A stretch of 64,000 nt of DNA from NCBI RefSeq assembly GCF_020089865.1, contig NZ_JAIRBM010000012.1:62001-126000 (forward strand), written 5' to 3'. The position numbers and the translations under genes were made by a program. The notes under the pieces were generated by a model that was not told the origin of the DNA, searched no databases, and saw nothing but the letters and a program-made list of their open reading frames with translations. The stretch's first letter is position 1; each line of letters opens with the position of its first letter. Below are positions 1 to 10,402 of this stretch, piece after piece. This stretch comes from Microvirga puerhi (GTDB lineage: Bacteria > Pseudomonadota > Alphaproteobacteria > Rhizobiales > Beijerinckiaceae).

Positions 1-1
1 C

Positions 2-274
2 AGTGGGACCGGCGCCATTGCTATTGAAACGTCGAGCGACGAGACAACCTATACCATTCAAATTAGCGATACGGGGCCGGGAATCCCGCCCGAGATGCGG
101 GAACGCATCTTCGAACCCTTTTTCACGACCAAACCGGTAGGTTCTGGAACTGGACTTGGACTTGCCATCGCCTATAGCGTTGTCGAGGCTCACAGGGGAA
201 CAATTGCAGTGGACGAAGGCCCGCTGGGCGGCGCTCGCTTCACGGTCAAAATCCCAAGGCAGAACGTTGAATGA
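2..274 (+). CDS. Sensor histidine kinase, C-terminal part (5' end outside window)
   Basis: Reading from base 2, the frame gives about 90 residues of a histidine-kinase ATPase domain (HATPase_c). The G1 box DTGPGI, the F box FEPFFTTK and the G2 box GTGLGLAI are all present, so the ATP-binding lid is intact. The protein ends at the TGA at 272-274. The next gene's ATG overlaps this stop (ATGA at 271-274), so the two kinases are translationally coupled and probably act in one phosphorelay. The sensory and dimerisation regions lie outside the window, so the signal cannot be named. Confidence 0.93.
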   Translation, partial: SGTGAIAIETSSDETTYTIQISDTGPGIPPEMRERIFEPFFTTKPVGSGTGLGLAIAYSVVEAHRGTIAVDEGPLGGARFTVKIPRQNVE

Positions 275-2190
275 CCGCGCCGAACAAGAACGCTTCTAAG
301 CTTGGCACGATTCTGGTCGTCGACGACGAGCCGGACATTATCGTCGCGCTCGAGGATCTGTTTGAAAACGATTATCGGGTGCTCACGTCGTCCTCGCCCA
401 TGAAGGCTCTGGACATTCTTCGCGATGAGCCGGATATCGCAGTGATCGTCTCCGATCAGCGCATGGCGGAGATGCAAGGAGACGAGTTTCTCGCCAGAGC
501 GCGCGTACACAGCGACGCGGAAACCATTCTCCTGACCGGCTACGCAGATCTGAAAGCTGTCATCGGCGCAGTGAACAAGGGCCGGATTACGGCCTATGCG
601 CCCAAACCCTGGGAACCGGCGGCGCTCTCGGCCATGGTGGCATCCGCCTTTGAGCGTCACCGCCTGACGCGTGAACTGAATACGGAGCGCGCGCTGCTTC
701 GCGGCCTCATGGAGAGCATCGGCGACCTCATATCCTTCAAGGATCGCGAAGGTCGCTTCGTCCGCCTGAACACCAGCAAAGCGTCTAGCCTGAAGTTGAG
801 TGTCGAGGCCTGCCTGGGCCGCAGAGAGCAAGACCTCGTTCCAAAAGAGCAGGTTGCCACCATCGTGCAGGCGGAACGCCGCGCCATCGAAGCGCGCGGT
901 CCCATCGAAGAGATCGAGGAACGGCACGGACCGGATGGAAACCTGCAGTGGTTCTTCGTCACTCAAATTCCCATTCTCGATCCCACCGGCAATGTGACGG
1001 CCATCGCGACTATCGAGCGTGACATCACGGAACGCAAGCTGATGGAAATGCGCCTGCGTCAAGCGGACAAGATGCAGGCTCTCGGAACGCTGGCAGGCGG
1101 CGTCGCTCACGATTTCAACAATCTCTTGATGGCGGTCCTTGGCAGCCTCGATCTCGCTTCACGAAGAGCGCCGGACGATCCGCGTCTGAACAAGCTTCTG
1201 AAGAATGCCACGTACGCGGCGGAGCGCGGCGCTTCGTTGACGCAGCGGCTGCTGAGCTTCAGCCGACAACGGGACCTTCGGCTGCAAACTGTGAACGTCA
1301 ATCGCGTTATTGCAGATATGAACGACCTGCTTCTGCGCACACTCGGTGGGGTGATCCGTGTCGAGAAGAAGCTCGCCGACGATCTCTGGATGGCAATGGT
1401 CGATCCGGATCAGCTCGAGCTGGCGGTGCTGAACCTCTGCATCAATGCTCGCGATGCGATGTCCGAGAACGGCATTCTGACGCTGTCGACGCGCAACCAA
1501 ACCGTTGCAGCGGGACAGGTCTCCGACCTTGACGCCGGCGAATATGTCGTAGTCTCCGTTACAGACACCGGTGCCGGTATCCCTCCCGACATCCTGAGCA
1601 GGGTGCTTGAGCCCTTCTTCACGACCAAGGAAGTCGGCAAAGGCACCGGGCTCGGCCTTCCGATGGCCTATGGCCTTGCCCGTCAATCCGGAGGGACCGT
1701 CACGATCGACAGTACGATCGGAAGGGGAACGATCGTTGAACTTTACCTGTCCCGTACGGCCTCGGACCAACACAATGCAGATCCGAAAGAGGCGACGATC
1801 ACTCCTCTAACTCAGCGCGTTCGCATCCTGCTTGTCGATGACGATCCAGATGTCAGGGCTGTCACTGCCGCTTACCTGAACGAAATGGGCCATCGCGTTG
1901 TTGAGGCGTCAGACGGAGCTGCCGGCCTCAACATCCTCCGTGCGGACGAGCAGATCGACCTCCTGATTGCCGACTTCGCAATGCCAGGCATGACGGGACT
2001 TGAACTTGCTGACGAGGCCCGCAAACAGAGGTCGAATCTCGCGGTTCTTCTCGTCACGGGCTATGCGGATCCGGAAAGAGTGCCTGAAGGTTATCCTATG
2101 CTGCACAAGCCTTTTGGGCGGGCCGAACTGGCCGCGAGGGTCAAGGAGGTGCTGGAGACCCGAACGCCTACCTTTGCAGCCCGGTCCTGA
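271..2190 (+). CDS. Hybrid sensor histidine kinase, REC-PAS-HisKA-HATPase-REC
   Basis: A 639-residue cytoplasmic hybrid kinase with no membrane segment. An N-terminal receiver (about 12-130) has acidic pair D18/D19, phospho-acceptor D62, T89 and K112. A PAS/PAC region follows (about 143-255). The dimerisation domain carries GGVAHDFNN with phospho-acceptor His280, and the ATPase domain shows the N box near N392, DTGAGI at 432-437, LEPFFTTK and GTGLGLP. A second receiver (about 516-630) has D522-D524, phospho-acceptor D568 and K613. Receivers at both ends suggest it takes phosphate from the upstream kinase and relays it onward. No response regulator with a DNA-binding domain is visible here, so the output is unknown. 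It starts in the ATGA overlap with the preceding kinase. Confidence 0.95.
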   Translation: MTAPNKNASKLGTILVVDDEPDIIVALEDLFENDYRVLTSSSPMKALDILRDEPDIAVIVSDQRMAEMQGDEFLARARVHSDAETILLTGYADLKAVIGAVNKGRITAYAPKPWEPAALSAMVASAFERHRLTRELNTERALLRGLMESIGDLISFKDREGRFVRLNTSKASSLKLSVEACLGRREQDLVPKEQVATIVQAERRAIEARGPIEEIEERHGPDGNLQWFFVTQIPILDPTGNVTAIATIERDITERKLMEMRLRQADKMQALGTLAGGVAHDFNNLLMAVLGSLDLASRRAPDDPRLNKLLKNATYAAERGASLTQRLLSFSRQRDLRLQTVNVNRVIADMNDLLLRTLGGVIRVEKKLADDLWMAMVDPDQLELAVLNLCINARDAMSENGILTLSTRNQTVAAGQVSDLDAGEYVVVSVTDTGAGIPPDILSRVLEPFFTTKEVGKGTGLGLPMAYGLARQSGGTVTIDSTIGRGTIVELYLSRTASDQHNADPKEATITPLTQRVRILLVDDDPDVRAVTAAYLNEMGHRVVEASDGAAGLNILRADEQIDLLIADFAMPGMTGLELADEARKQRSNLAVLLVTGYADPERVPEGYPMLHKPFGRAELAARVKEVLETRTPTFAARS

Positions 2191-2493
2191 GAACTGGCTG
2201 AAGTTGCCTTGCGCCGGTCTTGAATACTCTAAAGGGCTGGCTCCATGACCCATTAAAGTCCCCTAAGCTCCTTTGAAACGGACGCTGTGGCCACAATTTG
2301 GTAGCGGTTGCGAACGGAATCGCGCGAATTTGACAGCATTAACGACGTTTTCGTGCGTTGTTGGGACTGAAATGGTATATTTTTTCCAAAACCTTTGAAT
2401 CCAGGGAGGGACCGATTGACATTGAACGATCTTCCCACCTTAACTCTGTCGCAGAACGGCCATAATCCAGAGCCGTCTCAGAGGACTTTCATA
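2191..2493. other. Non-coding gap upstream of dppA
   Basis: This gap of about 300 bases separates the kinase operon from dppA. No credible small gene is visible. The upstream part is AT-richer than its surroundings and has TTGACA hexamers at 2330 and 2416; only the second has an acceptable -10 partner. An in-frame TTG at 2395 would extend DppA by 33 residues, but that would precede the signal peptide, so I treat the segment as untranslated leader and promoter. Confidence 0.6.
2416..2445 (+). promoter_or_regulatory. Candidate sigma-70-type promoter of dppABCDF
   Basis: TTGACA at 2416-2421 is followed after 18 bases by TTAACT at 2440-2445, about 50 bases before the dppA start at 2494. The -35 is a perfect consensus and the -10 is moderate. 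A Shine-Dalgarno-like GAGGA at 2481-2485 lies between it and the ATG. Assigned by eye only. Confidence 0.4.
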
Positions 2494-4095
2494 ATGAAGA
2501 AATCAGCTCTTCTTGCAGCTGTCTGCGTTCCGGCTTTCCTGGCGGCGGCTCCGCTGTCGGCCAAAACGCTGGTCTATTGCTCCGAAGGCAGCCCGGAGAA
2601 CTTCTACCCCGGCGTCAACACCACCGGCACCTCGTTCGATGCCAGCACCCAGGTTTACAGCCGCATCGTCGAGTTCGAGCGCGGCGGCACGAAGGTCCAG
2701 CCCGGCCTCGCAGAAAAGTGGGACATTTCGCCGGATGGTCTCGTCTATACGTTCCACCTCCGCAAGGGCGTGAAGTGGCACAACACCAATAAGAACTTCA
2801 AGCCGACCCGGGACATGAACGCCGACGATATCGTGTTCATGTTCGAGCGGCAGTGGAAGCAGGATAACCCCTACTTCAAGGTCACGAGCCCGAACCACTC
2901 CTACTTTGACGATATGGGCATGCCCAAGCTGCTCAAGTCCGTGGAGAAGGTGGACGACTATACGGTCAAGGTGACCCTCAACCAGCCTGAGGCGCCCTTC
3001 CTGGCTGACCTGGCGATGGAGTTCGCGGCGGTCCAGTCCAAGGAATACGCCGACGCCATGCTGAAGGCCGGCACCCCTGAGAAGATCGACCAGGAGCCGA
3101 TCGGCACCGGTCCGTTCTATCTGGTTCAGTATCAGAAGGACGCGATCATCCGTTACAAGGCCTTCCCCGAGTACTATGCCGGCAAGGCCAAGATCGACGA
3201 TCTCGTCTTCTCGATCACCCCGGACGCTTCGGTCCGCTGGGCGAAGCTCCAGAAGGGCGAGTGCCATGTCATGCCGTATCCTAATCCGGCTGACCTCCAA
3301 GCCATGGAGAAGGATCCGAACGTCTCGATCCTTTCCCAGGCCGGCCTGAACATCGGCTATCTCGCCTACAATACCCAGAAGAAGCCCTTCGACGACCTCA
3401 AGGTCCGCAAGGCGATCAACATGGCCATGAACAAGAAGGCCATCGTCGAGGCGGTCTTCCTTGGCAGCGGCATCCCGGCCAAGAACCCGATTCCGCCGTC
3501 CATGTGGTCCTACAACGACACCATCAAGGACGACCCTTACGATCCGGAAGCGGCCAAGAAGCTCCTGGCCGAGGCCGGCTATCCGAACGGCTTCGAGACC
3601 GACCTCTGGGCCATGCCGGTCCAGCGTCCTTACAATCCGAATGCCAAGCGCATCGCCGAGCTGATGCAGGCCGATCTCGCCAAGGTTGGCGTGAAGGCCG
3701 AGATCAAGAGCTTCGAGTGGGGCGAGTATCGCAAGCGTATGCAGTCGGGCGAGCACCAGATGGGCATGCTGGGATGGACGGGCGACAACGGCGACCCGGA
3801 CAACTTCCTGCATACACTTCTCGGCTGCGCCTCCGCACAGGGCAACGGATCGAACGTCGCGAAGTTCTGCTACAAGCCGTTTGATGATCTGGTGACCAAG
3901 GCGAAAGTGACGACGGACGTTGCCGAGCGCACCAAGCTCTATGAGCAGGCTCAGGTGATCTTCAAGGAACAGGCTCCTTGGTTCACGATCGCTCATGCCG
4001 TGCAGTTGAAGCCGGTGCGTAAGGAAGTCGTCGACTTCAAGCTTTCACCCTTTGGCCGTCACACGTTCTATGGCGTGGACATCAAGGGCAAGTAA
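2494..4095 (+). CDS. dppA: Dipeptide ABC transporter, periplasmic binding protein DppA
   Basis: A 533-residue family-5 extracellular solute-binding protein that captures peptides in the periplasm for the DppBCDF permease. Residues 1-23 form a Sec signal peptide (MKKS, hydrophobic core, cleavage after LSA). The mature start, KTLVYCSEGSPENFYPG, closely resembles enterobacterial DppA, as does the tail HTFYGVDIKGK. I chose ATG 2494, with GAGGA about 8 bases upstream, over the in-frame TTG at 2395, because only the shorter form puts the signal peptide at the N terminus. It is first in the dppABCDF operon and is followed by a hairpin that probably limits read-through to the permease genes. Confidence 0.95.
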   Translation: MKKSALLAAVCVPAFLAAAPLSAKTLVYCSEGSPENFYPGVNTTGTSFDASTQVYSRIVEFERGGTKVQPGLAEKWDISPDGLVYTFHLRKGVKWHNTNKNFKPTRDMNADDIVFMFERQWKQDNPYFKVTSPNHSYFDDMGMPKLLKSVEKVDDYTVKVTLNQPEAPFLADLAMEFAAVQSKEYADAMLKAGTPEKIDQEPIGTGPFYLVQYQKDAIIRYKAFPEYYAGKAKIDDLVFSITPDASVRWAKLQKGECHVMPYPNPADLQAMEKDPNVSILSQAGLNIGYLAYNTQKKPFDDLKVRKAINMAMNKKAIVEAVFLGSGIPAKNPIPPSMWSYNDTIKDDPYDPEAAKKLLAEAGYPNGFETDLWAMPVQRPYNPNAKRIAELMQADLAKVGVKAEIKSFEWGEYRKRMQSGEHQMGMLGWTGDNGDPDNFLHTLLGCASAQGNGSNVAKFCYKPFDDLVTKAKVTTDVAERTKLYEQAQVIFKEQAPWFTIAHAVQLKPVRKEVVDFKLSPFGRHTFYGVDIKGK

Positions 4096-4114
4096 GCTTT
4101 CACCATTCACCTCT

Positions 4115-4147
4115 GGCGGAGCGGCTGAAACGCCGCTCCGCCTTTTT
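4115..4147 (+). terminator. Intrinsic terminator/attenuator between dppA and dppB
   Basis: A perfect 10-bp stem (GGCGGAGCGG at 4115-4124 with CCGCTCCGCC at 4133-4142), an 8-base loop and a TTTTT tract at 4143-4147. It sits in the 63-base gap between the binding-protein gene and the first permease gene. Such elements commonly raise binding-protein expression above that of the membrane components. Confidence 0.85.
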
Positions 4148-4158
4148 ACATTCAGACG

Positions 4159-5169
4159 ATGCTGCGCTTCATCCTCACCCGCGTCAGCCTGATCATCCCG
4201 ACCTTTATCGGGATCACGCTGCTCGCATTTTTCCTGATCCGCCTCGTACCAGGCGATCCGATTGAGACAATGGCTGGCGAGCGCGGCATCGATGCTGCGC
4301 GCCACGAACAACTGCGCAAAGAGTTCGGCTTCGACAAGCCGGTCATCGTGCAGTACGGCATTTACATTTCGCGCGTCCTCCAGGGTGATCTTGGCAAGTC
4401 CCTGATCACGCAAGCCCCCGTATGGGAAGAGTTCAAGTCACTCTTTCCGGCAACGGTGGAGTTGGCGCTCTGCGCGATTCTGTTTGCTCTGGTGATTGGA
4501 CTACCTGCCGGCATGCTGGCGGCGATCCGACGAAATTCGATCTTCGATCATGGTGTCATGGGCATCTCGCTGGCCGGCTATTCCATGCCGATCTTCTGGT
4601 GGGGCCTGATCCTGATCCTTGTCTTCTCGGTGCAGCTCGACCTGACACCCGTCTCAGGCCGCATCGATGTTCTCTACTATATCGAGCCAGTCACGGGTCT
4701 GCTGCTGATCGACAGTCTCCTTTCCGGAGAAGAAGGGGCATTCGCTTCCGCTGTCGAGCACTTGATCCTTCCGACCATCGTGCTCGGAACGGTGCCTCTC
4801 GCTGTGATCGCCCGCATGACACGCTCGGCGATGCTTGAAGTACTGGGCGAGGACTATATCCGCACCGCCAAGGCTAAGGGCCTATCCCGCTTCCGGGTCG
4901 TTGCGCTGCATGCTCTGCGTAACGCGCTTATCCCGGTCGTGACCGTGATCGGTCTGCAGGTAGGCGTTCTTTTCACGGGCGCGATCCTGACAGAGACGAT
5001 CTTCTCCTGGCCGGGCGTCGGCAAGTGGCTCATCGACGCCATCTTCCGCCGCGACTATCCCGTCCTGCAGGGCGGCGCCCTGCTCCTGGGCATCGTCGTG
5101 ATGAGCGTGAACCTCATCGTCGACCTCGCCTATGGCCTCATCAATCCGCGCATCAGGCATCACCGATGA
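4159..5169 (+). CDS. dppB: Dipeptide ABC transporter permease DppB
   Basis: A 336-residue inner-membrane permease of the DppB/OppB family. It has the typical N-terminal membrane segment followed by the LVPGDPIE periplasmic start, about six membrane helices, and the cytoplasmic EAA loop around residues 232-260 (DYIRTAKAKGLS ... RNALIPV) that docks on the ATPases. Length matches the family. It lies 63 bases after dppA behind the hairpin, and its stop overlaps the dppC start (ATGA at 5166-5169). Confidence 0.94.
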   Translation: MLRFILTRVSLIIPTFIGITLLAFFLIRLVPGDPIETMAGERGIDAARHEQLRKEFGFDKPVIVQYGIYISRVLQGDLGKSLITQAPVWEEFKSLFPATVELALCAILFALVIGLPAGMLAAIRRNSIFDHGVMGISLAGYSMPIFWWGLILILVFSVQLDLTPVSGRIDVLYYIEPVTGLLLIDSLLSGEEGAFASAVEHLILPTIVLGTVPLAVIARMTRSAMLEVLGEDYIRTAKAKGLSRFRVVALHALRNALIPVVTVIGLQVGVLFTGAILTETIFSWPGVGKWLIDAIFRRDYPVLQGGALLLGIVVMSVNLIVDLAYGLINPRIRHHR

Positions 5170-6077
5170 CCGCAGAAACCATGGAAGCTCCGGCCGTCGC
5201 CGCACCGACGGCCACCCCGCCTCATCCCCTGCGCGAGTTCTGGGGATATTTCAGCGCCAACAAGGGTGCCGTCGCAGGTCTCATCGTCATCGTGCTGGTG
5301 GTGACCGTGGCACTTCTCGCCGACGTGCTGGCGCCGCACTCACCCTATGCGACCGATACATCGATCGCCCTCAAGCCTCCCTTCTGGCAGGAGGGGGGAA
5401 GCCTGTCCTATCCGCTCGGGACCGACCCTATTGGCCGTGATATCCTGTCACGGCTGATCTACGGATCACGCCTGTCGCTTTTGATCGGCATCGTGATCAT
5501 CTCGATCTCGATTGTGCTCGGAACCGTGCTCGGCCTTGTCGCGGGCTTCACGCGGGGCTTGACCGAGATCTTCATCATGCGCCTGATGGATATCATCCTG
5601 ACGCTGCCGAGCCTCTTGCTCGCCATCGTCATCGTGGCGGTTCTCGGCCCTGGCCTGATCAACTCGATGCTCGCCGTCGCGCTGGTGATCCTGCCGCATT
5701 ACGTCCGCCTTGCGCGCGCGGCGGTCATCACCGAAACCTCCAAGGACTATGTGACTGCGGCCCGCGTCAGCGGCGCCGGCACGCTGCGCCTGATGTTCAA
5801 GGAAGTTCTGCCGAACTGTACTGCACCCCTGATCGTGCAGGCCTCGCTCGGCATATCGACTGCCATTCTCGATGCAGCAGCCCTCGGCTTCCTGGGCCTC
5901 GGAGCACAGCCCCCGGCCCCCGAATGGGGAACGATGCTGGCCGATGCCCGCGAGTTCGTGCTGCGCGCCTGGTGGGTCGTCACGTTCCCAGGTCTTGCGA
6001 TCCTCATCACGGTGTTGGCCTTCAACCTCCTCGGCGACGGCCTTCGCGATGCCCTCGACCCCAAATTGAAGCGCTGA
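5166..6077 (+). CDS. dppC: Dipeptide ABC transporter permease DppC
   Basis: A 303-residue permease of the DppC/OppC family, partner of DppB. The N-terminal extension is cytoplasmic and proline/alanine-rich, followed by a first helix and the conserved [19 protein letters not shown] segment. The EAA loop ([12 protein letters not shown] ... EVLPN) and the motif [15 protein letters not shown] are typical. I chose ATG 5166, which overlaps the dppB stop, because upstream codons read through dppB in another frame. dppD begins 2 bases after its stop. Confidence 0.94.
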   Translation: MTAETMEAPAVAAPTATPPHPLREFWGYFSANKGAVAGLIVIVLVVTVALLADVLAPHSPYATDTSIALKPPFWQEGGSLSYPLGTDPIGRDILSRLIYGSRLSLLIGIVIISISIVLGTVLGLVAGFTRGLTEIFIMRLMDIILTLPSLLLAIVIVAVLGPGLINSMLAVALVILPHYVRLARAAVITETSKDYVTAARVSGAGTLRLMFKEVLPNCTAPLIVQASLGISTAILDAAALGFLGLGAQPPAPEWGTMLADAREFVLRAWWVVTFPGLAILITVLAFNLLGDGLRDALDPKLKR

Positions 6078-6079
6078 TC

Positions 6080-7096
6080 ATGGCTCTGCTCGAAATCGAA
6101 AATCTCTCGGTCGAATTTCCGACGCAAGGCGGCGTCATGCGCGCCGTGGACGGTGTCAGCCTCAAGCTGGAAGAAGGCGAGGTCCTGGGGGTCGTCGGCG
6201 AATCCGGCTCCGGAAAGAGTGTCACGATGCTGGCGCTCATGGGCCTCGTGCCATTTCCGGGTCGCGTGCGCGCGGACAAGCTGTCGTTCAACGGGCGCAA
6301 CCTCCTGACGATCTCCGATCGTGAACGACGCAAGCTTACGGGCAAGGACGTCGCCATGATCTTTCAGGAGCCGACGACCAGCCTCAATCCATGCTTCACG
6401 ATTGGATTCCAGCTGACTGAAACGTTGCGGCTTCATGAAGGAATGGACCGGAAGGCTGCCCGTCGTCGCGCAATCGAGCTGCTAGAGCAGGTCGGTATCC
6501 CATCACCGGAAAGCCGCCTCTCAGCGTTTCCGCATCAGCTCTCGGGCGGCATGAATCAACGCGTGATGATCGCCATGGCGATTGCCTGCAATCCCAAGCT
6601 TCTGATTGCCGACGAACCGACCACGGCTCTCGACGTCACCATCCAGGCTCAGATTCTCGATCTGCTGATCAACCTGCAGAAAGAGCGCAACATGGCGCTG
6701 GTAATGATCACGCACGATATGGGCGTCATTGCCGAGACGGCCAAGCGCATCATGGTCATGTATGCCGGGCAGATCATGGAGGAGCGCGCGGCTCAGGAAC
6801 TTTTCGCAGCCCCGCAGCATCCCTACACCGCTGCCCTGCTCGCTGCCCTGCCGGAGAACAGCACGGGTGGCCGCCTATCGACGATTCCGGGTGTCGTGCC
6901 CGGCCTCTACGACAGGCCGAGAGGCTGCCTGTTCAGCCCACGTTGCGCCTATGCGACCGAACATTCGCGCAATGTTCGCCCCGAATTGCGACCCTGGGCC
7001 GGTGGACAGATTCGCTGCCACTATCCTCTCGGCGACGCGAGCCGTACGGCTCGCATCAACGCCGACCATCCTCTTGGTACGGAGGTCGCATCGTGA
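6080..7096 (+). CDS. dppD: Dipeptide ABC transporter ATP-binding protein DppD
   Basis: A 338-residue ABC ATPase powering the peptide importer. Walker A GESGSGKS is at 40-47, the Q loop is in [11 protein letters not shown], the signature LSGGMNQ is at 154-160, and Walker B LLIADEP is at 174-180. A C-terminal oligopeptide-transporter extension carries cysteines in [11 protein letters not shown] and IRCHYP, as in the OppD/DppD family. The start at ATG 6080 gives the usual [13 protein letters not shown] opening; the longer open frame upstream overlaps dppC and is not used. Its stop overlaps the GTG start of dppF. Confidence 0.94.
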   Translation: MALLEIENLSVEFPTQGGVMRAVDGVSLKLEEGEVLGVVGESGSGKSVTMLALMGLVPFPGRVRADKLSFNGRNLLTISDRERRKLTGKDVAMIFQEPTTSLNPCFTIGFQLTETLRLHEGMDRKAARRRAIELLEQVGIPSPESRLSAFPHQLSGGMNQRVMIAMAIACNPKLLIADEPTTALDVTIQAQILDLLINLQKERNMALVMITHDMGVIAETAKRIMVMYAGQIMEERAAQELFAAPQHPYTAALLAALPENSTGGRLSTIPGVVPGLYDRPRGCLFSPRCAYATEHSRNVRPELRPWAGGQIRCHYPLGDASRTARINADHPLGTEVAS

Positions 7097-8085
7097 ATAC
7101 TCCCGTCGTTGAAGCCCGTGATCTGAAACGTGTTTACGAGGTCCGTCGCGGACTGTTCAAGGAACCGGGGCGTTTACAAGCCGTTGGTGGCGTTTCGTTC
7201 TCCATTGCATCTGGCAAGACTCTGGCCGTTGTCGGCGAATCCGGCTGCGGCAAATCTACGCTCGCGCGAATGGTGACGCTCATCGAGAAGCCGACGGAAG
7301 GGGCACTAACCCTCGACGGCATGGATGCAATTCATCCCCCAGCCGGGCGTGCAAAGGACCTGCGCCGCACGGTCCAGCTCGTATTCCAGAACCCTTACGG
7401 ATCGCTCAATCCGCGCAAGAAGGTCGGAACCATTCTGGAAGAGCCGCTTGCGATCAACACCAGCCTGTCCGGTGCCGAGCGCACGGAGCGTGCACGTGCC
7501 ATGATGGCGAAGGTCGGTCTTCGACCTGAGCATTATAGCCGTTATCCGCACATGTTCTCAGGCGGCCAACGCCAGCGCATTGCGATTGCGCGCGCACTCA
7601 TGCTCTCCCCGAAGCTGGTCGTGGCGGACGAGCCGGTATCGGCGCTGGACGTTTCGATCCAGGCGCAAGTGCTCAATCTTCTCGCCGACCTGCAGCGGGA
7701 GATGGGCCTTGCCTACCTGTTCATTTCGCACGATCTGAGCGTCGTTCGCCACATCGCAGACGACGTGTTGGTGATGTATCTCGGCCACGCGGTCGAACAA
7801 GGGCCTAAGGAACGTATCTACGAGCGTCCCCTTCATCCTTATACCCAGGCTCTTCTGTCCTCGACTCCCGGCACGTCGGGTCAGAAGCGCAAGCGCATCG
7901 TTCTGAAGGGCGAACTGCCCTCGCCGCTCAATCCTCCAAAGGGTTGCGTGTTCTCGACACGCTGTCCTTATGTGACGGACCGGTGCAAGGTCGAGCGCCC
8001 GGCGCTGCGGCCTCTCGATGGACGCCTCGTGGCATGCCACTACGCAGAGAATTTTCTCCAAGACACTCAAGGCGCTGCGGCCTAA
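7093..8085 (+). CDS. dppF: Dipeptide ABC transporter ATP-binding protein DppF
   Basis: A 330-residue ABC ATPase, second motor subunit of the importer. Walker A GESGCGKS is at 48-55, followed by the Q loop [11 protein letters not shown], signature FSGGQRQR and Walker [13 protein letters not shown]. The C-terminal cysteine-bearing region ([10 protein letters not shown] ... CKVERP) is typical of DppF/OppF. The GTG at 7093 overlaps the dppD stop (GTGA) and follows a GGAGGT ribosome-binding site at 7081; this fixes the start. It is the last gene of dppABCDF and ends 8 bases from the convergent perM-like gene. Confidence 0.93.
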   Translation: MNTPVVEARDLKRVYEVRRGLFKEPGRLQAVGGVSFSIASGKTLAVVGESGCGKSTLARMVTLIEKPTEGALTLDGMDAIHPPAGRAKDLRRTVQLVFQNPYGSLNPRKKVGTILEEPLAINTSLSGAERTERARAMMAKVGLRPEHYSRYPHMFSGGQRQRIAIARALMLSPKLVVADEPVSALDVSIQAQVLNLLADLQREMGLAYLFISHDLSVVRHIADDVLVMYLGHAVEQGPKERIYERPLHPYTQALLSSTPGTSGQKRKRIVLKGELPSPLNPPKGCVFSTRCPYVTDRCKVERPALRPLDGRLVACHYAENFLQDTQGAAA

Positions 8086-8093
8086 AAGTATCA

Positions 8094-10121
8094 TCAAGCA
8101 GGAAGCGGCAGGCGATCCGGGCCTGTCGCCTCCTGCGATCTCGACTGAAGAGCAGCCGTCGTTTGGGGCTGCGTGCCCTTCTCTTCTCCCGCAGCATTCT
8201 TCACGCACAGAATAACGGCTTCTCGCAGGGACGACACGTAATAGTCGGCTCCCAGCGACGCCTGTCGAGATTGATTGGTCAGCACCGCATCGTCGACCGG
8301 CCATAGACCCACCAAAATAGGCACATCAGGCATTCGATTGCGGAGACGGCGCAGAAGATAGCGCAAATGCGCGGGAGTGCCCCCAATCTCCAGGTAGGAC
8401 AGACAGATCATTTTCGCATTGGCCGTGTCGAGAGTGACGATTCCGGAGCGAGAAACAGCCTCGTATGGAACGTTGCGGGTACCTAACTTATGTTTGTTGA
8501 GCAATTGCGTGAGCATCGCGGTGGCAGCGTCATCGAGAGGACCGCGGCCAGCAATGCAGAGGATCGCGCCTTCCGCTTGCCATTCATCAGGAATCGGTAA
8601 CACGGTCGATGGCACGCCTGTCACTGCCGGTTCCTTGTTCGTCGGCTTTTCACTCGCAGGAGATGCAATCGGCTCACCATCCGTTTCCTTTCGTTCCGGC
8701 TCTGTATCGTCATGCCCATCCAGGTCCTGAATGAGAGAGCGGATGACGTCCTTGACCTGATCGAGCTGGTGACCGGTGAGAACTCCTCGGCTCGCATCCC
8801 CGGCCGCGAGCTGTAGCCCCTTGAGAGCGACCTCGTCGTAATACGACGTCAGGGAGCGCTCCCTCAGCAATATCTCTGCCGATTCAAGCGACTCGTCCGG
8901 ATCGCCCGCCAGCATGCGCTGATAGAGGTTCTCGGCGGGTGTCAGAGCAGGCCTGTCACCGAGAAGAACATCCAAAAATTCGAGTCGCTCGACGTGCCGA
9001 CCGAGAACAACGAGACAAAGGGTGAGGGGGGTCGCGATCAGCAGCCCGATTGGGCCCCAGATCCAGGTCCAGAAGATCGCGGAAAGGACCACTGCAAATG
9101 GGGAAAGTCCCGTACTCTGTCCGTATACGACCGGCTCAATGGCATGCCCCATGAGAGGCTCGCCGATGAGGAACAGAGCGGCCGTCATCAGCGCCATGCT
9201 CCAGCCGGGATCGACAGCTGCCGCCAACATGATGGGAAAAGCCGCAGCGATGAAGGACCCAATATAGGGGACGAACCGCATCAACGCTGCAAAAACGCCC
9301 CAGAGCAGAGGACTGGGCACGCCGATCGCCCACAGGCCGAGAGCGACATAAACACCAAAAGATGTATTGAGCCCGAGTTGAATCAAGAAGTAGCGGCTGA
9401 GCCGCCGTGCTGCATCGTCCATGGCGACGGTCGTGCGATGCAGGTCGCTCGAACCGAAAAGGCGGATCATGCGGTCCCGTAGGTCCTCCCGCTGGAGGAG
9501 AATGAAAATCAGGACAACGAAGACGATGCCGGTCGTGGCCAGAGGCTGCAGCATAGGCACGAGGATGTTGCGCGCAAGTTCGACTGGCGTAGGCTCCGGC
9601 TGATGCACCTCAACCGGGAGCGGACCTGAACTGTCAGCCTCCTGGGGCGGAACGGGAGACGGTGGAGCGGCGGGTTTCTCTTCTGGCTTCTCCTGGACAG
9701 CGCGGTCGAACTCGCGCCCGACATTCTTGAGGATCGCCGGTATTCGGCCGAAAGAGCCTTCCCTTAGCGTTCCGAGTTTCTCTTTGATGGTGGACTGGTA
9801 TCGAGGGAGGTCTGTCGCAAGACCCGCGAGCTGGAAGCCGATGATACCGCCCAAAGACAGGATGATGCCCAGCGCGACAAGAACCGCAATAATGACGGAC
9901 GGAACCCGGCCGAGATGCCACCGCCGCATGATATCTACGAAGGGAGCGAGAACAAACGCTAGAAGAATCGCCAGCACGATCGGCAGGAAGACCTCCTGAC
10001 CGATGTAAAGTGCAGCCAGGACGACGACGCCGACGATGAGTGTCATCAAGCCCGAAACCCCTGGAACGCCCGGAGGAGGCACCTCGGCTTGCGATGGCGG
10101 GGATGACGGGGCAGCTGCCAT
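8094..10121 (-). CDS. AI-2E/PerM-family membrane protein with C-terminal soluble domain
   Basis: A 675-residue protein of the AI-2E transporter (PerM, UPF0118) family. Residues 25-105 hold the first membrane helices, 145-185 a proline/glutamate-rich loop, and 190-375 the remaining helices including the conserved MRFVPYIGSF and PLMGHAIEPVVYG segments. Ordinary family members end near 350-400 residues. This one continues with a soluble region and a charged linker (about 470-505). A final domain at 512-643 has alternating strand/helix character (ILCIAGRGPLDD ... MICLSYLEIGG ... VPILVGLWP ... GADYYVSSLREA) that resembles the B12-binding fold. The DxHxxG cobalamin ligand motif is absent. The substrate is unknown; family members have been linked to AI-2 export or Na+/H+ exchange. 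Confidence 0.85.
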   Translation of the reverse strand: MAAAPSSPPSQAEVPPPGVPGVSGLMTLIVGVVVLAALYIGQEVFLPIVLAILLAFVLAPFVDIMRRWHLGRVPSVIIAVLVALGIILSLGGIIGFQLAGLATDLPRYQSTIKEKLGTLREGSFGRIPAILKNVGREFDRAVQEKPEEKPAAPPSPVPPQEADSSGPLPVEVHQPEPTPVELARNILVPMLQPLATTGIVFVVLIFILLQREDLRDRMIRLFGSSDLHRTTVAMDDAARRLSRYFLIQLGLNTSFGVYVALGLWAIGVPSPLLWGVFAALMRFVPYIGSFIAAAFPIMLAAAVDPGWSMALMTAALFLIGEPLMGHAIEPVVYGQSTGLSPFAVVLSAIFWTWIWGPIGLLIATPLTLCLVVLGRHVERLEFLDVLLGDRPALTPAENLYQRMLAGDPDESLESAEILLRERSLTSYYDEVALKGLQLAAGDASRGVLTGHQLDQVKDVIRSLIQDLDGHDDTEPERKETDGEPIASPASEKPTNKEPAVTGVPSTVLPIPDEWQAEGAILCIAGRGPLDDAATAMLTQLLNKHKLGTRNVPYEAVSRSGIVTLDTANAKMICLSYLEIGGTPAHLRYLLRRLRNRMPDVPILVGLWPVDDAVLTNQSRQASLGADYYVSSLREAVILCVKNAAGEEKGTQPQTTAALQSRSQEATGPDRLPLPA

Positions 10122-10402
10122 AGGATTTCGTTCTCCAGGCTGCGGGGAAGTTCCCGGCCTGTCCTACAACGCTCGGAACACCGGAACGATCCTTGGCCGT
10201 TTCAAGAGAGTTCCCTCGGTCCTTTGGGACCTTTTGCCATCTGCCGATGGGGTGGCCGCAGCACCATCTTTGACAAGTCAGGTCTTAGGAACTGCCTCCA
10301 TCATAATCGGCGATGATCAGCAATTGTCCGCTTCACCTTCACCGTCTTTTGCCAAAGAGATGACGCAGCATGCTCCCTGGCCGGGAATGGAGAAATGAGC
10401 CT

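Noticed and set aside
2330..2335. TTGACA upstream of dppA as a promoter -35
   Set aside because: No acceptable -10 hexamer 16-18 bases downstream; the site at 2416 is better.
2503..3996. 497-codon open frame on the minus strand opposite dppA
   Set aside because: It mirrors a high-GC coding sequence with strong family identity on the plus strand; its product is an Arg/Leu/Val/His-rich shadow with no recognisable domain.
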